Notes: generated by a model not told the origin, from the letters alone. Shown: positions 37,977 through 48,161, counted from the first letter of the stretch. The stretch: DNA of 64,000 nucleotides from an uncultured Paracoccaceae bacterium (GCA_947499725.1 CANMPK010000003.1:124001-188000); one strand, 5' to 3'. Program-made: numbers and translations.

Positions 37977-39626
37977 TCAGTAGCGCGCATCGGGTGCACC
38001 AGCGAATGGATCGATAGGAGATGATGTGTTCCATTCACGACGCCCGAGCATCAAATCCAAGACCGCGTGCTGCATATCATCCATCGTGGCATAAGCGTTG
38101 ATATACGTGGGCATGCGCGGCGCTCCGTAAAGGAAGTACGGATAGCCAAATGATATCATCGCCGTTGGCACGTGATGCCAGGTCCGCTGCATAGAAGCAC
38201 GGAAGTTTTCCGTTAGGCGTGCCCAATCCAGGAAGATGTGGCCCCGGGTCAGTAAGGTTTCCTCGCCCAGAAGATAAAGCACCAAATCGGCTTCATCGGT
38301 ATCAATTGGTTCCGCTTTTGGCTGCATCGTCACATCAAAACCTTCGTCGCGGAGCAAGTTAGGGAAGATGAATTCGAGACTTTTTCCCTGAAGTGGTTCG
38401 ATAATGCCCGATGTAACGATTGTGATGCGTTTATGTTTCAAACGGTCAAGCGGCAGCAAGTTCTGCGTGTCTTTCACCAAGGTCGGTGCTCGGTGGTGAA
38501 TAGCCTTTGCTTGGGCTTTGTGGGCGGCATAATCAACAACGGGAGACGGTTTCGACTGATGCAGTCCCAGCTTTGCCTTGAGGCCTAAGAGGCGCAATAG
38601 TGACATGTCTAGCTCTTTGGCGTTCAGCTCTCCGGTCTTTGAGGCGTGTTCAACAGCTGAGATTTCTGCTTCAGGGTCGCTGGTCATTAAGATCATGTCA
38701 CAGCCCCCCTTGAGTATCTCAACTTTGCTTTGAGGCGACGGTACAAAGGACGTGATCCCTGCCATCTCGCTGGCATCAGAGACAATCACTCCGTTGAACC
38801 CCAGCTCCCCTCGTAACAAGCTCAGATTTAAATGGCGGCTGATCGAAGCGGGCCGATACAGTTCAGCCCCCGTTTCTCCGGATTGTTCAGCATAGGCAGG
38901 AAAAGCAATATGCGCGGACATGACCGAAAGTGCCCCTGCGTCGATGCATTCTTTGTAAAGACGTCCGAAAGTGCGGTGCCATTCTTCAATAGGCAGTGGG
39001 TTGATCGTTGTCATCAAATGTTGATCACGGTCGTCATATCCTTCGCCTGGCCAATGCTTAATCGTTGCTGCGACGCCATTGGCCTGAAACGCTTCGATTT
39101 GCGCAAGCGAATGCCGGAGAATACAGTCCGGATCTGAACCAAATCCGCGCGTGGCGACAATCGGGCTGCGCCATGCATGGTTGATGTCCAGGACGGGCGT
39201 GTAGGACCAGTTAATGCCAGTGTCTTGGCCTTCACGGGCCAAAATCTTCGAAACTTCCGCCGTGGTTTCCAGATCATCAATCGCAGCCAATGCGAGAGGA
39301 TTGGGCACTGGCGTGCCGTAATTTAAGCTCATCCGAGAGCCTTCTAGGTCGGCTGAAATCAACATCGGAACGTCAGAAGCCTGTTGTAAGGCATCGATCC
39401 TTCCGCGCTCTTTGTCGCGATCCGTGCCCATGATCCGAATGATACCACCCGGTTTGAATGACATCAGGTGCTCAAATTCGCCCGGACGGTCCCCGTCGGA
39501 ACGAAAACAAAATAGCTGTGTGATCCGCTCGCGTGCGTTCAGGCTTTCGAAGGTGTCCTTCACCCAAGAGAGCGCTTCGTCGTCCAGCGAAAAGGGGGGG
39601 TGCTTCAGAAGGCTATCGTCATACAT
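37977..39626 (-). CDS. Glycoside hydrolase family 3 (beta-N-acetylhexosaminidase-like), cytoplasmic
   Basis: The protein is about 549 residues. GH3 motifs include KHWPGEGYDDRDQH, the NagZ-type His loop, and the nucleophile Asp in VIVSDASEMAGI. The form of the His loop suggests an N-acetylhexosaminidase-type member. No signal peptide is seen. ATG 39626 overlaps the stop of the preceding sulfatase by eight bases; the longer frame starts inside that gene. Length exceeds NagZ (about 340), with an extra C-terminal domain like that of two-domain GH3 enzymes. Co-location with sulfatases suggests cleavage of desulfated amino-sugar oligomers; that substrate is inferred. Confidence 0.85.
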   Translation of the reverse strand: MYDDSLLKHPPFSLDDEALSWVKDTFESLNARERITQLFCFRSDGDRPGEFEHLMSFKPGGIIRIMGTDRDKERGRIDALQQASDVPMLISADLEGSRMSLNYGTPVPNPLALAAIDDLETTAEVSKILAREGQDTGINWSYTPVLDINHAWRSPIVATRGFGSDPDCILRHSLAQIEAFQANGVAATIKHWPGEGYDDRDQHLMTTINPLPIEEWHRTFGRLYKECIDAGALSVMSAHIAFPAYAEQSGETGAELYRPASISRHLNLSLLRGELGFNGVIVSDASEMAGITSFVPSPQSKVEILKGGCDMILMTSDPEAEISAVEHASKTGELNAKELDMSLLRLLGLKAKLGLHQSKPSPVVDYAAHKAQAKAIHHRAPTLVKDTQNLLPLDRLKHKRITIVTSGIIEPLQGKSLEFIFPNLLRDEGFDVTMQPKAEPIDTDEADLVLYLLGEETLLTRGHIFLDWARLTENFRASMQRTWHHVPTAMISFGYPYFLYGAPRMPTYINAYATMDDMQHAVLDLMLGRREWNTSSPIDPFAGAPDARY

Positions 39627-41382
39627 GCGTTTCGTCCTTGAAAATCTTGTCGAGAACTCTGAGGTCCTCTGGCGCGACGGCTGGCAACATGACGGCAAGT
39701 TGCCAAACAGTGAGGTGTGCGAAACGTTGCAATATAGGGGCTTGAGAAGGCAGGCAGAGAGTCTCTAGCGCCAGTGCTTTTGCCGCCGGTCCGAGTTCAG
39801 AAATCGGCGTGTTGATCGTTTCCCCAAAGCCATTTTCGGGATGTTTTCTCCAATCGCAGTTGTCCGCTTTTACGACCTGATCCGCTTGTGTTTTCACCAA
39901 CAGATCGGCTTTTGTGACCGGCCCTTTTGTAGGCAATCCAAGTCGATCGTATTGTTCGCTTGGCGCTTCTGATTGGCGCATAAGGTCCACCAGCATTTGA
40001 GCCATGCGCATTTCGATAGCGTCATCTTGTATCGGCGAGATCTGGAATGGATCGGCTTCAAGATCGTACAGCCGGGTCCCAAAATGAAACGGATTTCCAA
40101 TTGCTCTCGCCTTTGTCTTCAACACGGGCGTGTGTTTTGTGAACCCAGTTCCTTTGCAAAGTTCAGCATCTTTGAGGTCTGCGACAAGAAACCGATGATC
40201 CATCCGAGTGGGCATCAACGTATAGTCAAATAGGGGTCCGTTTTCGACACTTTTGCTGGCGCGCATATAAACATATCGACCGTCGGTAACATTCACATGC
40301 CCGCCGTGGACACCGAACAAAACAGCATTTCTTTGCGAGCCATTCTGTAGCGATTTTAGCAGGCTAACGCCCTGCATATCGGCGGTGGGCGGTAGGTCGA
40401 AAATGTCCAGAAATGTCGGAGCGAAGTCGATAGTTTGCACCAACGCGCTGGAACGTGTGTCGGCTTCCTTGAGGCGCGGAGACCAAAGGTAAAGTGGGGT
40501 ATGAACAATCTCTTGATACCATGGCATTACGTTTTTGCCGTACCACTCCCTCTCGCCGAGGAGCAGTCCGTGGTCAGTACAAACTATTAGGGTGGTATCG
40601 GCCCACATGTCATTGGCATCCATAACATCCAGCAAGCGCCCAAGTGACTGATCACACATGGTAAGCAGACCACGATAGCTTGATCTCAGTTTTTCAACAT
40701 CATCGTCGCTTTCAATAACCGGGCGATAGTCTGGCCAATCAAAGTGGGGGCCATCAAAAGGGCCAACCTGATCGGCCACCTCAGGAGAACAAAAGAACGG
40801 CTCATGGGGGTCGAAACACTCGATTTGCAACAGCCAATTCTGAGCGTCTTTGTTCGTTTCAATGAAGTCCAAGCCTGCCGCCATAGTGCGATTTTGCGGG
40901 TGGCTTTCGTTGGTTTTCATATAGCGACGGTTTATCCAATCTTGCCGCCAAAGTTTGCCGCGGCGCCAAGATAGGCTGTCAGGTGTGTCTGTTGGCTCAA
41001 CAACACCTTTCCAGGCATCACCTTCTTGACCACGAAAGAACTCGTAGGAGTTAAACCGATTGTGATATGTGGCGCCGCCGTCTTCCCAATAGTGCTGATG
41101 ATCGGTCACCAAATGGCAATAGACCCCAGCTTGCTTGAGCAGTTCAGGTGCCGAGTCATCAAACGGTTCCAACGGCCCCCAAGACCGATGCAAAAAATTG
41201 TAACGCCCTGTGTGCATGTCGCGACGTGCCGGCATGCAAGGCACTGACCCAACGTAGCAATTGTCAAACGAAGTGGTCTTTTCTTGGAGCCGTTTGAAGT
41301 TGGGTAGATCCTTTACGTCGTCATTCCACGTCGGCAGAAACTTCCGGTTCAAACTGTCAAACATCAAAACAATAGCACGCAT
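39619..41382 (-). CDS. Type I sulfatase (second)
   Basis: The 587-residue protein has the formylglycine motif CMPAR at residues 49-53 (VPCMPARRDMHTGR) and metal-site strings MFDSLNRKF and VCTDHGLLLGERE. It is an arylsulfatase/N-sulfoglucosamine-sulfohydrolase-like member with no signal peptide. It is not a close copy of the other sulfatase at 36.3 kb, so the two probably remove sulfate at different positions. It begins 15 bp after the TetR gene and overlaps the GH3 gene, which places it within the same operon. Confidence 0.88.
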   Translation of the reverse strand: MRAIVLMFDSLNRKFLPTWNDDVKDLPNFKRLQEKTTSFDNCYVGSVPCMPARRDMHTGRYNFLHRSWGPLEPFDDSAPELLKQAGVYCHLVTDHQHYWEDGGATYHNRFNSYEFFRGQEGDAWKGVVEPTDTPDSLSWRRGKLWRQDWINRRYMKTNESHPQNRTMAAGLDFIETNKDAQNWLLQIECFDPHEPFFCSPEVADQVGPFDGPHFDWPDYRPVIESDDDVEKLRSSYRGLLTMCDQSLGRLLDVMDANDMWADTTLIVCTDHGLLLGEREWYGKNVMPWYQEIVHTPLYLWSPRLKEADTRSSALVQTIDFAPTFLDIFDLPPTADMQGVSLLKSLQNGSQRNAVLFGVHGGHVNVTDGRYVYMRASKSVENGPLFDYTLMPTRMDHRFLVADLKDAELCKGTGFTKHTPVLKTKARAIGNPFHFGTRLYDLEADPFQISPIQDDAIEMRMAQMLVDLMRQSEAPSEQYDRLGLPTKGPVTKADLLVKTQADQVVKADNCDWRKHPENGFGETINTPISELGPAAKALALETLCLPSQAPILQRFAHLTVWQLAVMLPAVAPEDLRVLDKIFKDETHV

Positions 41383-41397
41383 AGGCTCGTTTTTCCT

Positions 41398-41997
41398 TCA
41401 GCGCATGTAAGGCTGCAGCAAGGCAACAAACTTCGTAATGGTGCCCGGGCGATCCACAGAGTTTGGGTCCATCAACCACTGTAAACGCAAGCCATCAGCC
41501 AAGCCGATGGCCGCTCGTGCGATATCCTCGACAGAAACTTCCTGCGGCAACTTATCTAGATCGATAAGCTTGCTTATTTCCTCTGCGCCACGGCGCACCA
41601 TCTGATCATAGTGGTTTACGAACCAATCTTTGGAAGGATTGTCATCAATCAGGCTTTCGCCGGAAAGGATGGTAAACAATTGGACCATTTCTGGATTGCG
41701 TTCATTTTCGCGAAGTGAGGCGACAAAGCTTTCAAAATAGTTCATGCCAAGCTGTTCGCGCCGTTCAACGCTTTTGTGGAACATGTCTTCGCGTTGTTCC
41801 AGCATCCCCATTAGAAGCGCGTTTTTGGATGGGAAATGATGCAACAGCCCTGCTTGTGTCAGCCCCACTTCATTCGCGATATCGGCCAGTGAAACTGTAT
41901 TAAATCCCCCGCGCGCAAAAAGGCGTGTTGCGACATCTAGGATCAGTCGGCGGCGTTCTTCACCTTTAGGGCTTTTTCGACGAGCAATCTTATTCAT
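41398..41997 (-). CDS. TetR/AcrR-family transcriptional regulator
   Basis: The 199-residue regulator has a TetR helix-turn-helix (FNTVSLADIANEVGLTQAGLLHHFPSK; two segments shown together are residues about 34-60) and a BetI-like C-terminal ligand domain. Its start overlaps the end of the ABC ATPase gene by four bases (ATGA), so it is translated as part of the transporter - sulfatase operon and probably represses it. An imperfect palindrome before the operon is a candidate operator. Confidence 0.88.
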   Translation of the reverse strand: MNKIARRKSPKGEERRRLILDVATRLFARGGFNTVSLADIANEVGLTQAGLLHHFPSKNALLMGMLEQREDMFHKSVERREQLGMNYFESFVASLRENERNPEMVQLFTILSGESLIDDNPSKDWFVNHYDQMVRRGAEEISKLIDLDKLPQEVSVEDIARAAIGLADGLRLQWLMDPNSVDRPGTITKFVALLQPYMR

Positions 41998-44045
41998 TTT
42001 AGTGCTTCCGTGGTCATCGCTTTTGTCACATCTTTCCAGTGATGGCAGGCCGAAAGCCGAGCGTCACCTGCATCGATTAGCTTTGGATCCAGATCAACGC
42101 AACTCTGTCGGCCGTTCGCATAAACTGGGCCCATAGGGCAGCGGGTGCGGAAACGGCATCCAGACGGTGGGTTCGCAAGGCTTGGCATATCACCCGTCAG
42201 GACAATGCGTTGAGTTGGGTCAACATCGATGTCCGCTGTTGGTATCGCAGAAAGAAGCGATTTTGTGTAAGGGTGGTTCGGGGCGTTATAGATCTGATGC
42301 GCCGCCCCGGTTTCAACGAAGCGTCCCAAATACATGACCGCCAACTGATCAGAGATGTGCCGGACCACCGAAAGATCGTGCGCAATGAACAAGAACCCGA
42401 GGTTCAATTCATCACGCAGTTGCGCCAACAGATTAATAATTTGGGCTTGGATCGATACATCCAACGCAGAAACAGGTTCGTCACAGATCAGAACCTTTGG
42501 ATTAACGGAAAGCGCGCGCGCGATACCGACCCGCTGTTTCTGGCCGCCAGAAAGCTCATAAGGGAACCGAGCCAGATGTGTTCTGGACAGCCCAACTTGA
42601 TCGGCCAATTCATGGGACCGTCGTAGCGCGGCGTCTCCGTGAAGACCAACGATCTCCAGCGCTTCTTGCAATGACTGGCCAATTGTTCGCCGAGGGTTCA
42701 AAGAGCCTGAAGGGTCTTGAAAGACGTATTGGAGAGTCTTCGCAATGTGCTTGCGATCCTCATCGGACATCGCTGTGACATCACGACCATCCACAATGAT
42801 TGAGCCAGAGGTTACTTGATTGATGCCCACAATGGTGCGCGACAGCGTCGATTTTCCGCAACCAGATTCACCAACTAATCCAAGGGTTTGGCCAGGGAAA
42901 ACCTTGAACGAGATGTCGTCCACCGCATAGATGGGATTGTGTTTCCTGAACAAGCCTTTGGCAGATGCGTTTACATCGGTATGAAGATTCCGCACTTCAA
43001 GGATCGGGGTATCTTCTTTTCCGGACGCTTCATTTGAATTGGAAGCGACCTGCGCAGGAATGGGCGGTGAAAGGTCGCGCTCATGTTCGTCAGCTCTGGC
43101 GCAAGCCGCGCTATGGGTGTCGCTGAGCTGAAACAGTTCTGGGATCACGTTTTTGCAACGATCGTCAGCAAAACTACAGCGATCCCGGAAGGCGCATCCC
43201 GAAGGCAGGTTGGTCGCCACAGGAGGGTTGCCGGGAATGGCGCGCAGTATGTCTTCGTTGCCGTCGACAGACGGCATGGCACTAAACAGAGCTGCTGTAT
43301 ATGCGTGACGAGGCGCACGAAACACTTCTTCAACCGTACCACGCTCGACAACCCTGCCTGCGTACATCACAACCAGATCATCGCAGAGTTCGGCGACGAC
43401 GCCCATGTCGTGCGTAATCATGATGACCGCAATGCCAAGCTGATGACGCAGATCGGCGAGGAGTTGCAGGATCTGCGCCTGAATGGTGACATCCAAGGCC
43501 GTTGTCGGTTCATCAGCAATCAAAAGCTTTGGCTTATGTGCAAGCGCAATTGCAATGACCACGCGTTGGCGCATGCCACCAGAGAACTGATGTGGGTAAC
43601 GGTCCAGCGCGGTCTCAGGTTCAGGTATTCCCACCTGATCCAAAAGCTCTTTGGCGCGCTCGCGTGCCTCAGCTTTAGAAACGCCATGGACTTCCAAGGC
43701 TTCCATGATCTGAGTTCCGACGCGTACTACTGGGTTAAGAGTGGATTGCGGATCTTGGAAGACCATCGCAATGTCTTTGCCTCGTTTATTCAGCATGTCC
43801 TTTTCAGAGAGCTCAAGAATATCTTGCCCCTCAAACATCACGCTGCCTTCTGTTACTCTGCCACGCGCACTCAGCAATCGCATCACAGACCGCGCGGTGA
43901 CGGATTTTCCAGACCCGGATTCTCCGACTAGGCCCAAAACGCGACCAGGGCTCACTTCAAAACTCACATTGCTGACGGCCTTGATGGGCGCGGCCCGTGG
44001 TCCGAAGACAGTTGTGAGGTTTTTGACTTCTAGAATTGCATTCAT
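41994..44045 (-). CDS. Peptide/oligosaccharide ABC transporter ATP-binding protein (fused DppD-DppF type)
   Basis: The 683-residue protein holds two complete Opp/Dpp-type ATPase domains in one chain. The first has Walker [10 protein letters not shown] and signature [15 protein letters not shown]. The second, beginning near residue 350, has Walker [10 protein letters not shown] and signature [15 protein letters not shown]. Each domain is followed by the oligopeptide-family Cys-containing tail ([19 protein letters not shown]). The fused arrangement is like GsiA or YejF. It starts 4 bp inside the end of the permease gene. Members of this family carry peptides, nickel or oligosaccharides; the operon suggests the last. 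Confidence 0.92.
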   Translation of the reverse strand: MNAILEVKNLTTVFGPRAAPIKAVSNVSFEVSPGRVLGLVGESGSGKSVTARSVMRLLSARGRVTEGSVMFEGQDILELSEKDMLNKRGKDIAMVFQDPQSTLNPVVRVGTQIMEALEVHGVSKAEARERAKELLDQVGIPEPETALDRYPHQFSGGMRQRVVIAIALAHKPKLLIADEPTTALDVTIQAQILQLLADLRHQLGIAVIMITHDMGVVAELCDDLVVMYAGRVVERGTVEEVFRAPRHAYTAALFSAMPSVDGNEDILRAIPGNPPVATNLPSGCAFRDRCSFADDRCKNVIPELFQLSDTHSAACARADEHERDLSPPIPAQVASNSNEASGKEDTPILEVRNLHTDVNASAKGLFRKHNPIYAVDDISFKVFPGQTLGLVGESGCGKSTLSRTIVGINQVTSGSIIVDGRDVTAMSDEDRKHIAKTLQYVFQDPSGSLNPRRTIGQSLQEALEIVGLHGDAALRRSHELADQVGLSRTHLARFPYELSGGQKQRVGIARALSVNPKVLICDEPVSALDVSIQAQIINLLAQLRDELNLGFLFIAHDLSVVRHISDQLAVMYLGRFVETGAAHQIYNAPNHPYTKSLLSAIPTADIDVDPTQRIVLTGDMPSLANPPSGCRFRTRCPMGPVYANGRQSCVDLDPKLIDAGDARLSACHHWKDVTKAMTTEALK

Positions 44046-44899
44046 CGCTGGTTCACCGCTTCGTTTAGGGCGTCTGCAAGTAAGCTGAACGCCAGTGCCA
44101 AAATGATGAGAATGACGGTCGGGCCGATCACATACATAGGGGTGAGCGTCACATATAGCATGCCGATGTTCAGCAACGTTCCAAGAGAAGGTTCGGGGGG
44201 TTGTAAACCCAATCCAACGATCGATAACGCGGCTTCGATGAAGACTGCAGCGACCACAAAAACGGCCCCTTGCGCAATAATGGTTTCAGCCGCTTGCGGA
44301 AGAATGTGGCGGATCATGATTTTCCATTTGCTGACACCCAACGTCATCGCAGCGATCACATATTCGCGGTTCATCTGCGTTAGCAATGTTGCACGCGCCA
44401 AGCGTCCAAATGATGGAAGGCCTGCAATTGTGATTGCAATGAACAACGCAAGCCAACCGGTGCCAACAACGATCACAATGCAAATACCAAGGATCAGCCC
44501 GGGAAATCCGGCAATCACGTCCAGGCCGCGTTGTACCCAGTCGCCCAGCCGCCGAGAAATAATGCCAAGCAAACCCAAGATCGTACCAATCGCCATGCTT
44601 AGCGGCACAGCGGTGAAAATGAGGCCGAGATCCGTGCGCAATCCATAGATCGCGCGTACCATCAGATCACGCCCAATCTCATCGGTGCCAAAAGGATGTT
44701 GCCACGACGGACCAACAAGCGCGTTGCGGGTTTGAAAATCATAACCTTGCGGGAAAAGAACCGGCGCTAACAGTGCAACCGAAGTGATCGCAAAGACGAG
44801 TGCAAGAGCTGCCATGCCTTTGGACGATTGAAAGGCGAGTGCATAACGTATGAGCGTTGGGTTCGTCCGCCAAGACGTTTTCTGAACTGATGTTGTCAT
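44042..44899 (-). CDS. Peptide/oligosaccharide ABC transporter permease, DppC type
   Basis: The protein is about 285 residues with an N-terminal cytoplasmic segment and six membrane helices. It has the DppC strings HPFGTDEIGRDLMVRAIYG and the EAA loop REYVIAAMTLGVSKWKIM. ATG 44899 is chosen since GGAAGG lies a few bases upstream; the open frame begins inside the other permease gene. It pairs with the DppB-type permease directly upstream. Confidence 0.9.
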   Translation of the reverse strand: MTTSVQKTSWRTNPTLIRYALAFQSSKGMAALALVFAITSVALLAPVLFPQGYDFQTRNALVGPSWQHPFGTDEIGRDLMVRAIYGLRTDLGLIFTAVPLSMAIGTILGLLGIISRRLGDWVQRGLDVIAGFPGLILGICIVIVVGTGWLALFIAITIAGLPSFGRLARATLLTQMNREYVIAAMTLGVSKWKIMIRHILPQAAETIIAQGAVFVVAAVFIEAALSIVGLGLQPPEPSLGTLLNIGMLYVTLTPMYVIGPTVILIILALAFSLLADALNEAVNQR

Positions 44900-44900
44900 A

Positions 44901-45848
44901 TCAACCTTCCAATCGAATGCGTGGGTCGAGGGTGGCCAGGATGATTTCACATAGCAATTGGATCACAACAGCGATTATGACGGCTCCTAAGATTAACGCT
45001 TGCAGGACAAAATAGTCTCGGCTTTGCACGGACAGTACTGCGAGTGAGCCTAGGCCGTTGCGCGCAAAGATGGCTTCCACAACAATTGCGCCCGCCAGCA
45101 AATCGCCAATTCTCAGGCCAATAGCGACGACCGCTGGCCCCCAAGAGTTGCGTAATACATGCCGGCGCAAAATGAGGCCGGGGCGCACGCCTTTCGCTTT
45201 TGCTAAGTCCACGAAGTCTTCGTTGCGCATCGCGGTCATAGTGGTTTGCAGTAAGCGCGCCACCAATGCGCCCTGCGGGATGGCCAGAGCTAGAGCGGGT
45301 AAAATGAGATATTTTAAGCCCTCGACAAAGTCTTCACTTAGCAGAACCTCGCCGGACACTGGGAGGATCGGTGTGACGATGCCCAATAGGACGATAAGGA
45401 TCAGACCTGTTAAGAAAGGCGGCGTTGCCAAGAAAATCGTTGTCACAACATCTAAAAGCAATCGGCCAAGCCCAGTGCTTTTAGCGCCGCCGAGGACACC
45501 AAGCACCAGACCGACAGTGATCATCAAGATAGTCGCAAGGAGCGTGAGCTCCAACGTGCTTTCTAATCCAGAAAGGATAAGCTCGGAAACCGGTCGTTTG
45601 GTGATCAAGCTCATGCCGAGATCGCCTTGGAAAACGCCCGCAAGCCAATCCCAATATTGCAGGACCAAGGGTTGATCTAGGCCCAGTTCTGCGCGAACAG
45701 CTGCAAGTTGTTCGGGCGTTGCTTCTGACCCTGCAATTGCGACAGCTGGGTCCCCTGGCGCAAACCGCGGCAGGATGAATGCGATCATCGAGCTGATCAA
45801 GGCAACCACCATGACAGACGGAATTTTGCGCGCAAGGAACCTCAGCAT
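44901..45848 (-). CDS. Peptide/oligosaccharide ABC transporter permease, DppB type
   Basis: The protein is about 315 residues with six membrane helices. DppB features include the N-terminal periplasmic region LPRFAPGDPAVAIAG, ELGLDQPLVLQYWDWL, and the EAA loop NEDFVDLAKAKGVRPGLIL. ATG 45848 lies one base past the binding-protein stop codon, so translation is probably coupled; a longer frame starts inside the binding-protein gene. It forms the channel with the DppC-type partner. Confidence 0.9.
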   Translation of the reverse strand: MLRFLARKIPSVMVVALISSMIAFILPRFAPGDPAVAIAGSEATPEQLAAVRAELGLDQPLVLQYWDWLAGVFQGDLGMSLITKRPVSELILSGLESTLELTLLATILMITVGLVLGVLGGAKSTGLGRLLLDVVTTIFLATPPFLTGLILIVLLGIVTPILPVSGEVLLSEDFVEGLKYLILPALALAIPQGALVARLLQTTMTAMRNEDFVDLAKAKGVRPGLILRRHVLRNSWGPAVVAIGLRIGDLLAGAIVVEAIFARNGLGSLAVLSVQSRDYFVLQALILGAVIIAVVIQLLCEIILATLDPRIRLEG

Positions 45849-45849
45849 C

Positions 45850-47376
45850 TTAGTTTGCCAGCCGTGCGTCTTGTAGAAGAAGGTGACCGCGTGCACTTAG
45901 CACGGCGCCTTCAACTGAACTGGAAATCACTGTCTGGTTAGCAGATTGAACAATCGCAAGACTGAACGCTTCGTCTACCATGTATTCTGACAATGCTTCC
46001 AAAGCCGCTGGACGGTCTTCAATCGAGGACACATCCAACGCATTACGAAGGGCGACATACTCTTCCGTCCAGAACTGGGAAGGGTTGCCTTCACGAATGG
46101 AAGGAGCCGCGCTGAGCAAGCTTGGTGAGCCATAGCCCACAAGACCGTGGATCAGAATAAACGATTGCCCTAGATCACCGGCAACTTGTCGTTGGTCATA
46201 GGTTGGAACGTCCAGAACCTCGACCTCAACGTTCAGACCAACTTCGCGCAGGTTGTTTTGAACAATTTCAGCGGTCGCCCGATTTGGTGGAATGGCTGGG
46301 ATGATCATTTTGATGGTTTGTCCTGAAACACCAGCAGCGTCGATCATGCTCTTTGCGCGTTCAGGATCATAAGCATATGTGTTTGCCAGTTCCTCGGAAT
46401 ACCCTGCTTCCGATGGATTGAAGAACAAAGAGGTCGGGGTGCCGACGCCGGCAAAAACCTGATCGTTAATGCGTTCACGATCGATTGCGTAACCGACGGC
46501 CTGACGTACATCTTTATTGTCAAACGGTGGCATCGTGGTGTTCAGACCCAATGGGAAAATCGCACCGCCCCCAGAATGGATTTCGAAGGATGGATCGCGT
46601 TGTAGCGTCTGCGCGATACGAGGGACTAGGTTGAAGGCGACTTGGGCGCGCTTGGAGCGAAGTGCTGCCAATATCGCTGTGGGGTCACGAATGATAGCAT
46701 GGTTAATCACATCGATTTGCCCGTCGACCGCGTTTCGATGGTCAACAAAGCGTTCCAGAACGATCTCAGAGCCAGGTGTCCAGTTGGCGAATTTATAAAG
46801 ACCGGTTCCAACAACTTGGCTTCCGTCTTCGCGGTTCGCATAGGTTTCTTTGTCGACAATTGGGGTTTCTTCGAACAAGTCGAACAAACCGGGCAGGGGA
46901 GATGTAAACGTGATGTTCAGCTCGGTGTCGCTCACAACCTCGATGGTTTCAAACTGTCGGGCAATGAACCCCGTTTGGGCTGCAGTTTCAGGCGCTGCAG
47001 CGGTTTCGAGCGTGAACTTCACATCTTCAGCTGTCATTTTACGCCCAGTGTGAAAAAGAACGTCGTCGCGAAGGTGCAGATTGATGGAAAGCCCATCCTC
47101 GGCCACCGTCCAGCGTGTTGCCAAAAGCGGCTGCGGTTCCCGCGTTTCTTGATCACGCAAAGTTAGCGTTTCAAAAACGTTTTTAACCCAAGGCAAGTTC
47201 CCGCCTCGTGTGGGCAAGATGTTCCTTGGCTGCGCGTCAGGGCCTTGAACAACTGTGATGCTTGTTTGGGCATTTGCTAGTGTTGGCATGGAGAGCGCAA
47301 GGGTGCTCGCGACCACAAACGACTTAATGAACGCGCCACGGATCGCGGCAAAGTTGCCGCGTTTAAAAAAAGACAT
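45850..47376 (-). CDS. Peptide/oligosaccharide ABC transporter substrate-binding protein (family 5)
   Basis: The 508-residue protein has a signal peptide (near residues 12-36, ending LANA) and a family 5 solute-binding fold: LTLRDQETREPQPLLATRW, LRDDVLFHTGRKMTAEDV and VRQAVGYAIDRERI. Family 5 proteins bind peptides, but several bind chitin- or cellulose-derived oligosaccharides. It is the first gene of a seven-gene minus-strand cluster with permeases, a fused ATPase, TetR, two sulfatases and GH3. A sulfated oligosaccharide or glycoconjugate ligand is the working inference. Confidence 0.88.
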   Translation of the reverse strand: MSFFKRGNFAAIRGAFIKSFVVASTLALSMPTLANAQTSITVVQGPDAQPRNILPTRGGNLPWVKNVFETLTLRDQETREPQPLLATRWTVAEDGLSINLHLRDDVLFHTGRKMTAEDVKFTLETAAAPETAAQTGFIARQFETIEVVSDTELNITFTSPLPGLFDLFEETPIVDKETYANREDGSQVVGTGLYKFANWTPGSEIVLERFVDHRNAVDGQIDVINHAIIRDPTAILAALRSKRAQVAFNLVPRIAQTLQRDPSFEIHSGGGAIFPLGLNTTMPPFDNKDVRQAVGYAIDRERINDQVFAGVGTPTSLFFNPSEAGYSEELANTYAYDPERAKSMIDAAGVSGQTIKMIIPAIPPNRATAEIVQNNLREVGLNVEVEVLDVPTYDQRQVAGDLGQSFILIHGLVGYGSPSLLSAAPSIREGNPSQFWTEEYVALRNALDVSSIEDRPAALEALSEYMVDEAFSLAIVQSANQTVISSSVEGAVLSARGHLLLQDARLAN

Positions 47377-47422
47377 ATTTTCCTCCCGTTTGGTCGTCGC
47401 ATCAGGAAAACCCTAACGCTAA

Positions 47423-47447
47423 AACTACCTAATGGTTAGTAAGTTTA
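47423..47447. promoter_or_regulatory. Candidate TetR operator before the sulfatase/ABC operon
   Basis: ACTACCTAATGGTTAGT is an imperfect palindrome about 50 bp upstream of the binding-protein start. Its outer arms, ACTA and TAGT, are symmetric. The size fits a TetR-family operator, but the symmetry is partial and the call is tentative. Confidence 0.3.
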
Positions 47448-47449
47448 GT

Positions 47450-48161
47450 GATTCCGGTCAACAGTGGGGTTTTCGCGGAGCTGCATCATGTGAGAGCGCA
47501 AAGGTCTTAGGTAATTGAAAAGGTTGATCTTTGCCCTAACTTTTTGACGAAGGGCGCAGTCGCGGTTGGGGGCGTTGCTTCAAGTCAAAATGCACATCGT
47601 CAAAGTGCTCGGTCGCGCGATCTTAAAGAAATCAAGTCGGTGACGGTGACAGGGTTTCGTGTGTAGCCAAGGCTCTTGCTATCGGCTCACGTCGCATTTC
47701 TTTTGCCATTTTTACCCGCCTTAGCCTCCCCAAATTTGGTGGCTGACGGGATGATCACCGGTTCTTAACTACCCGAGCAGACCATCGTAGTGACGAAGGT
47801 TCAGTGACACGAACAGTCCTTTAACCGAGTCTGTTGAACTTAGCTGAAACAATAGGAAGCTGGATCCCGCTAACCTTATCCATGTCGATCTATTCGGGGC
47901 TTTATCGCAAGTTCTTTTGTAGGTTTTTAATGCGCTTTGCGCGCAAAACCTTATGCTGATCGGGGTTCACAGTATGTTGGGAATGAGTCGAAGCCTAGCT
48001 CGACACGCTACCCCATGTTACTGCATCTCGCCGTTCGTGCAGGAACCCTGTGCGTTGGTCAGTCGACTAAGACTATTCTGAATGCGATACGTCTTGCGCC
48101 TCTCGAGGCAGTATCTCTGACCAGAAAGGCAGAACTTTGTGATCATTTACAAAGGAAGATT
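47450..48161. other. Gene-poor interval between the ABC operon and tRNA-Ala
   Basis: About 700 bases hold no open frame that I can defend. A short plus-strand frame from 47937 includes YADRGSQYVGNE, which looks like the HSDRGSQY motif of IS3-type transposases, but the frame shows no further similarity on either side. This may be a fragment of a decayed insertion sequence. CCAAATTTGG at 47730-47739 is a perfect 10-bp palindrome. Nothing else was recognised. Confidence 0.4.

Noticed and set aside
39014-39280. Long frames antisense to katG, the sulfatases, pyk and the dgcA/aminotransferase genes
   Set aside because: They mirror strongly coding genes on the other strand and have no ribosome-binding site or protein-like features. 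They were treated as shadows.
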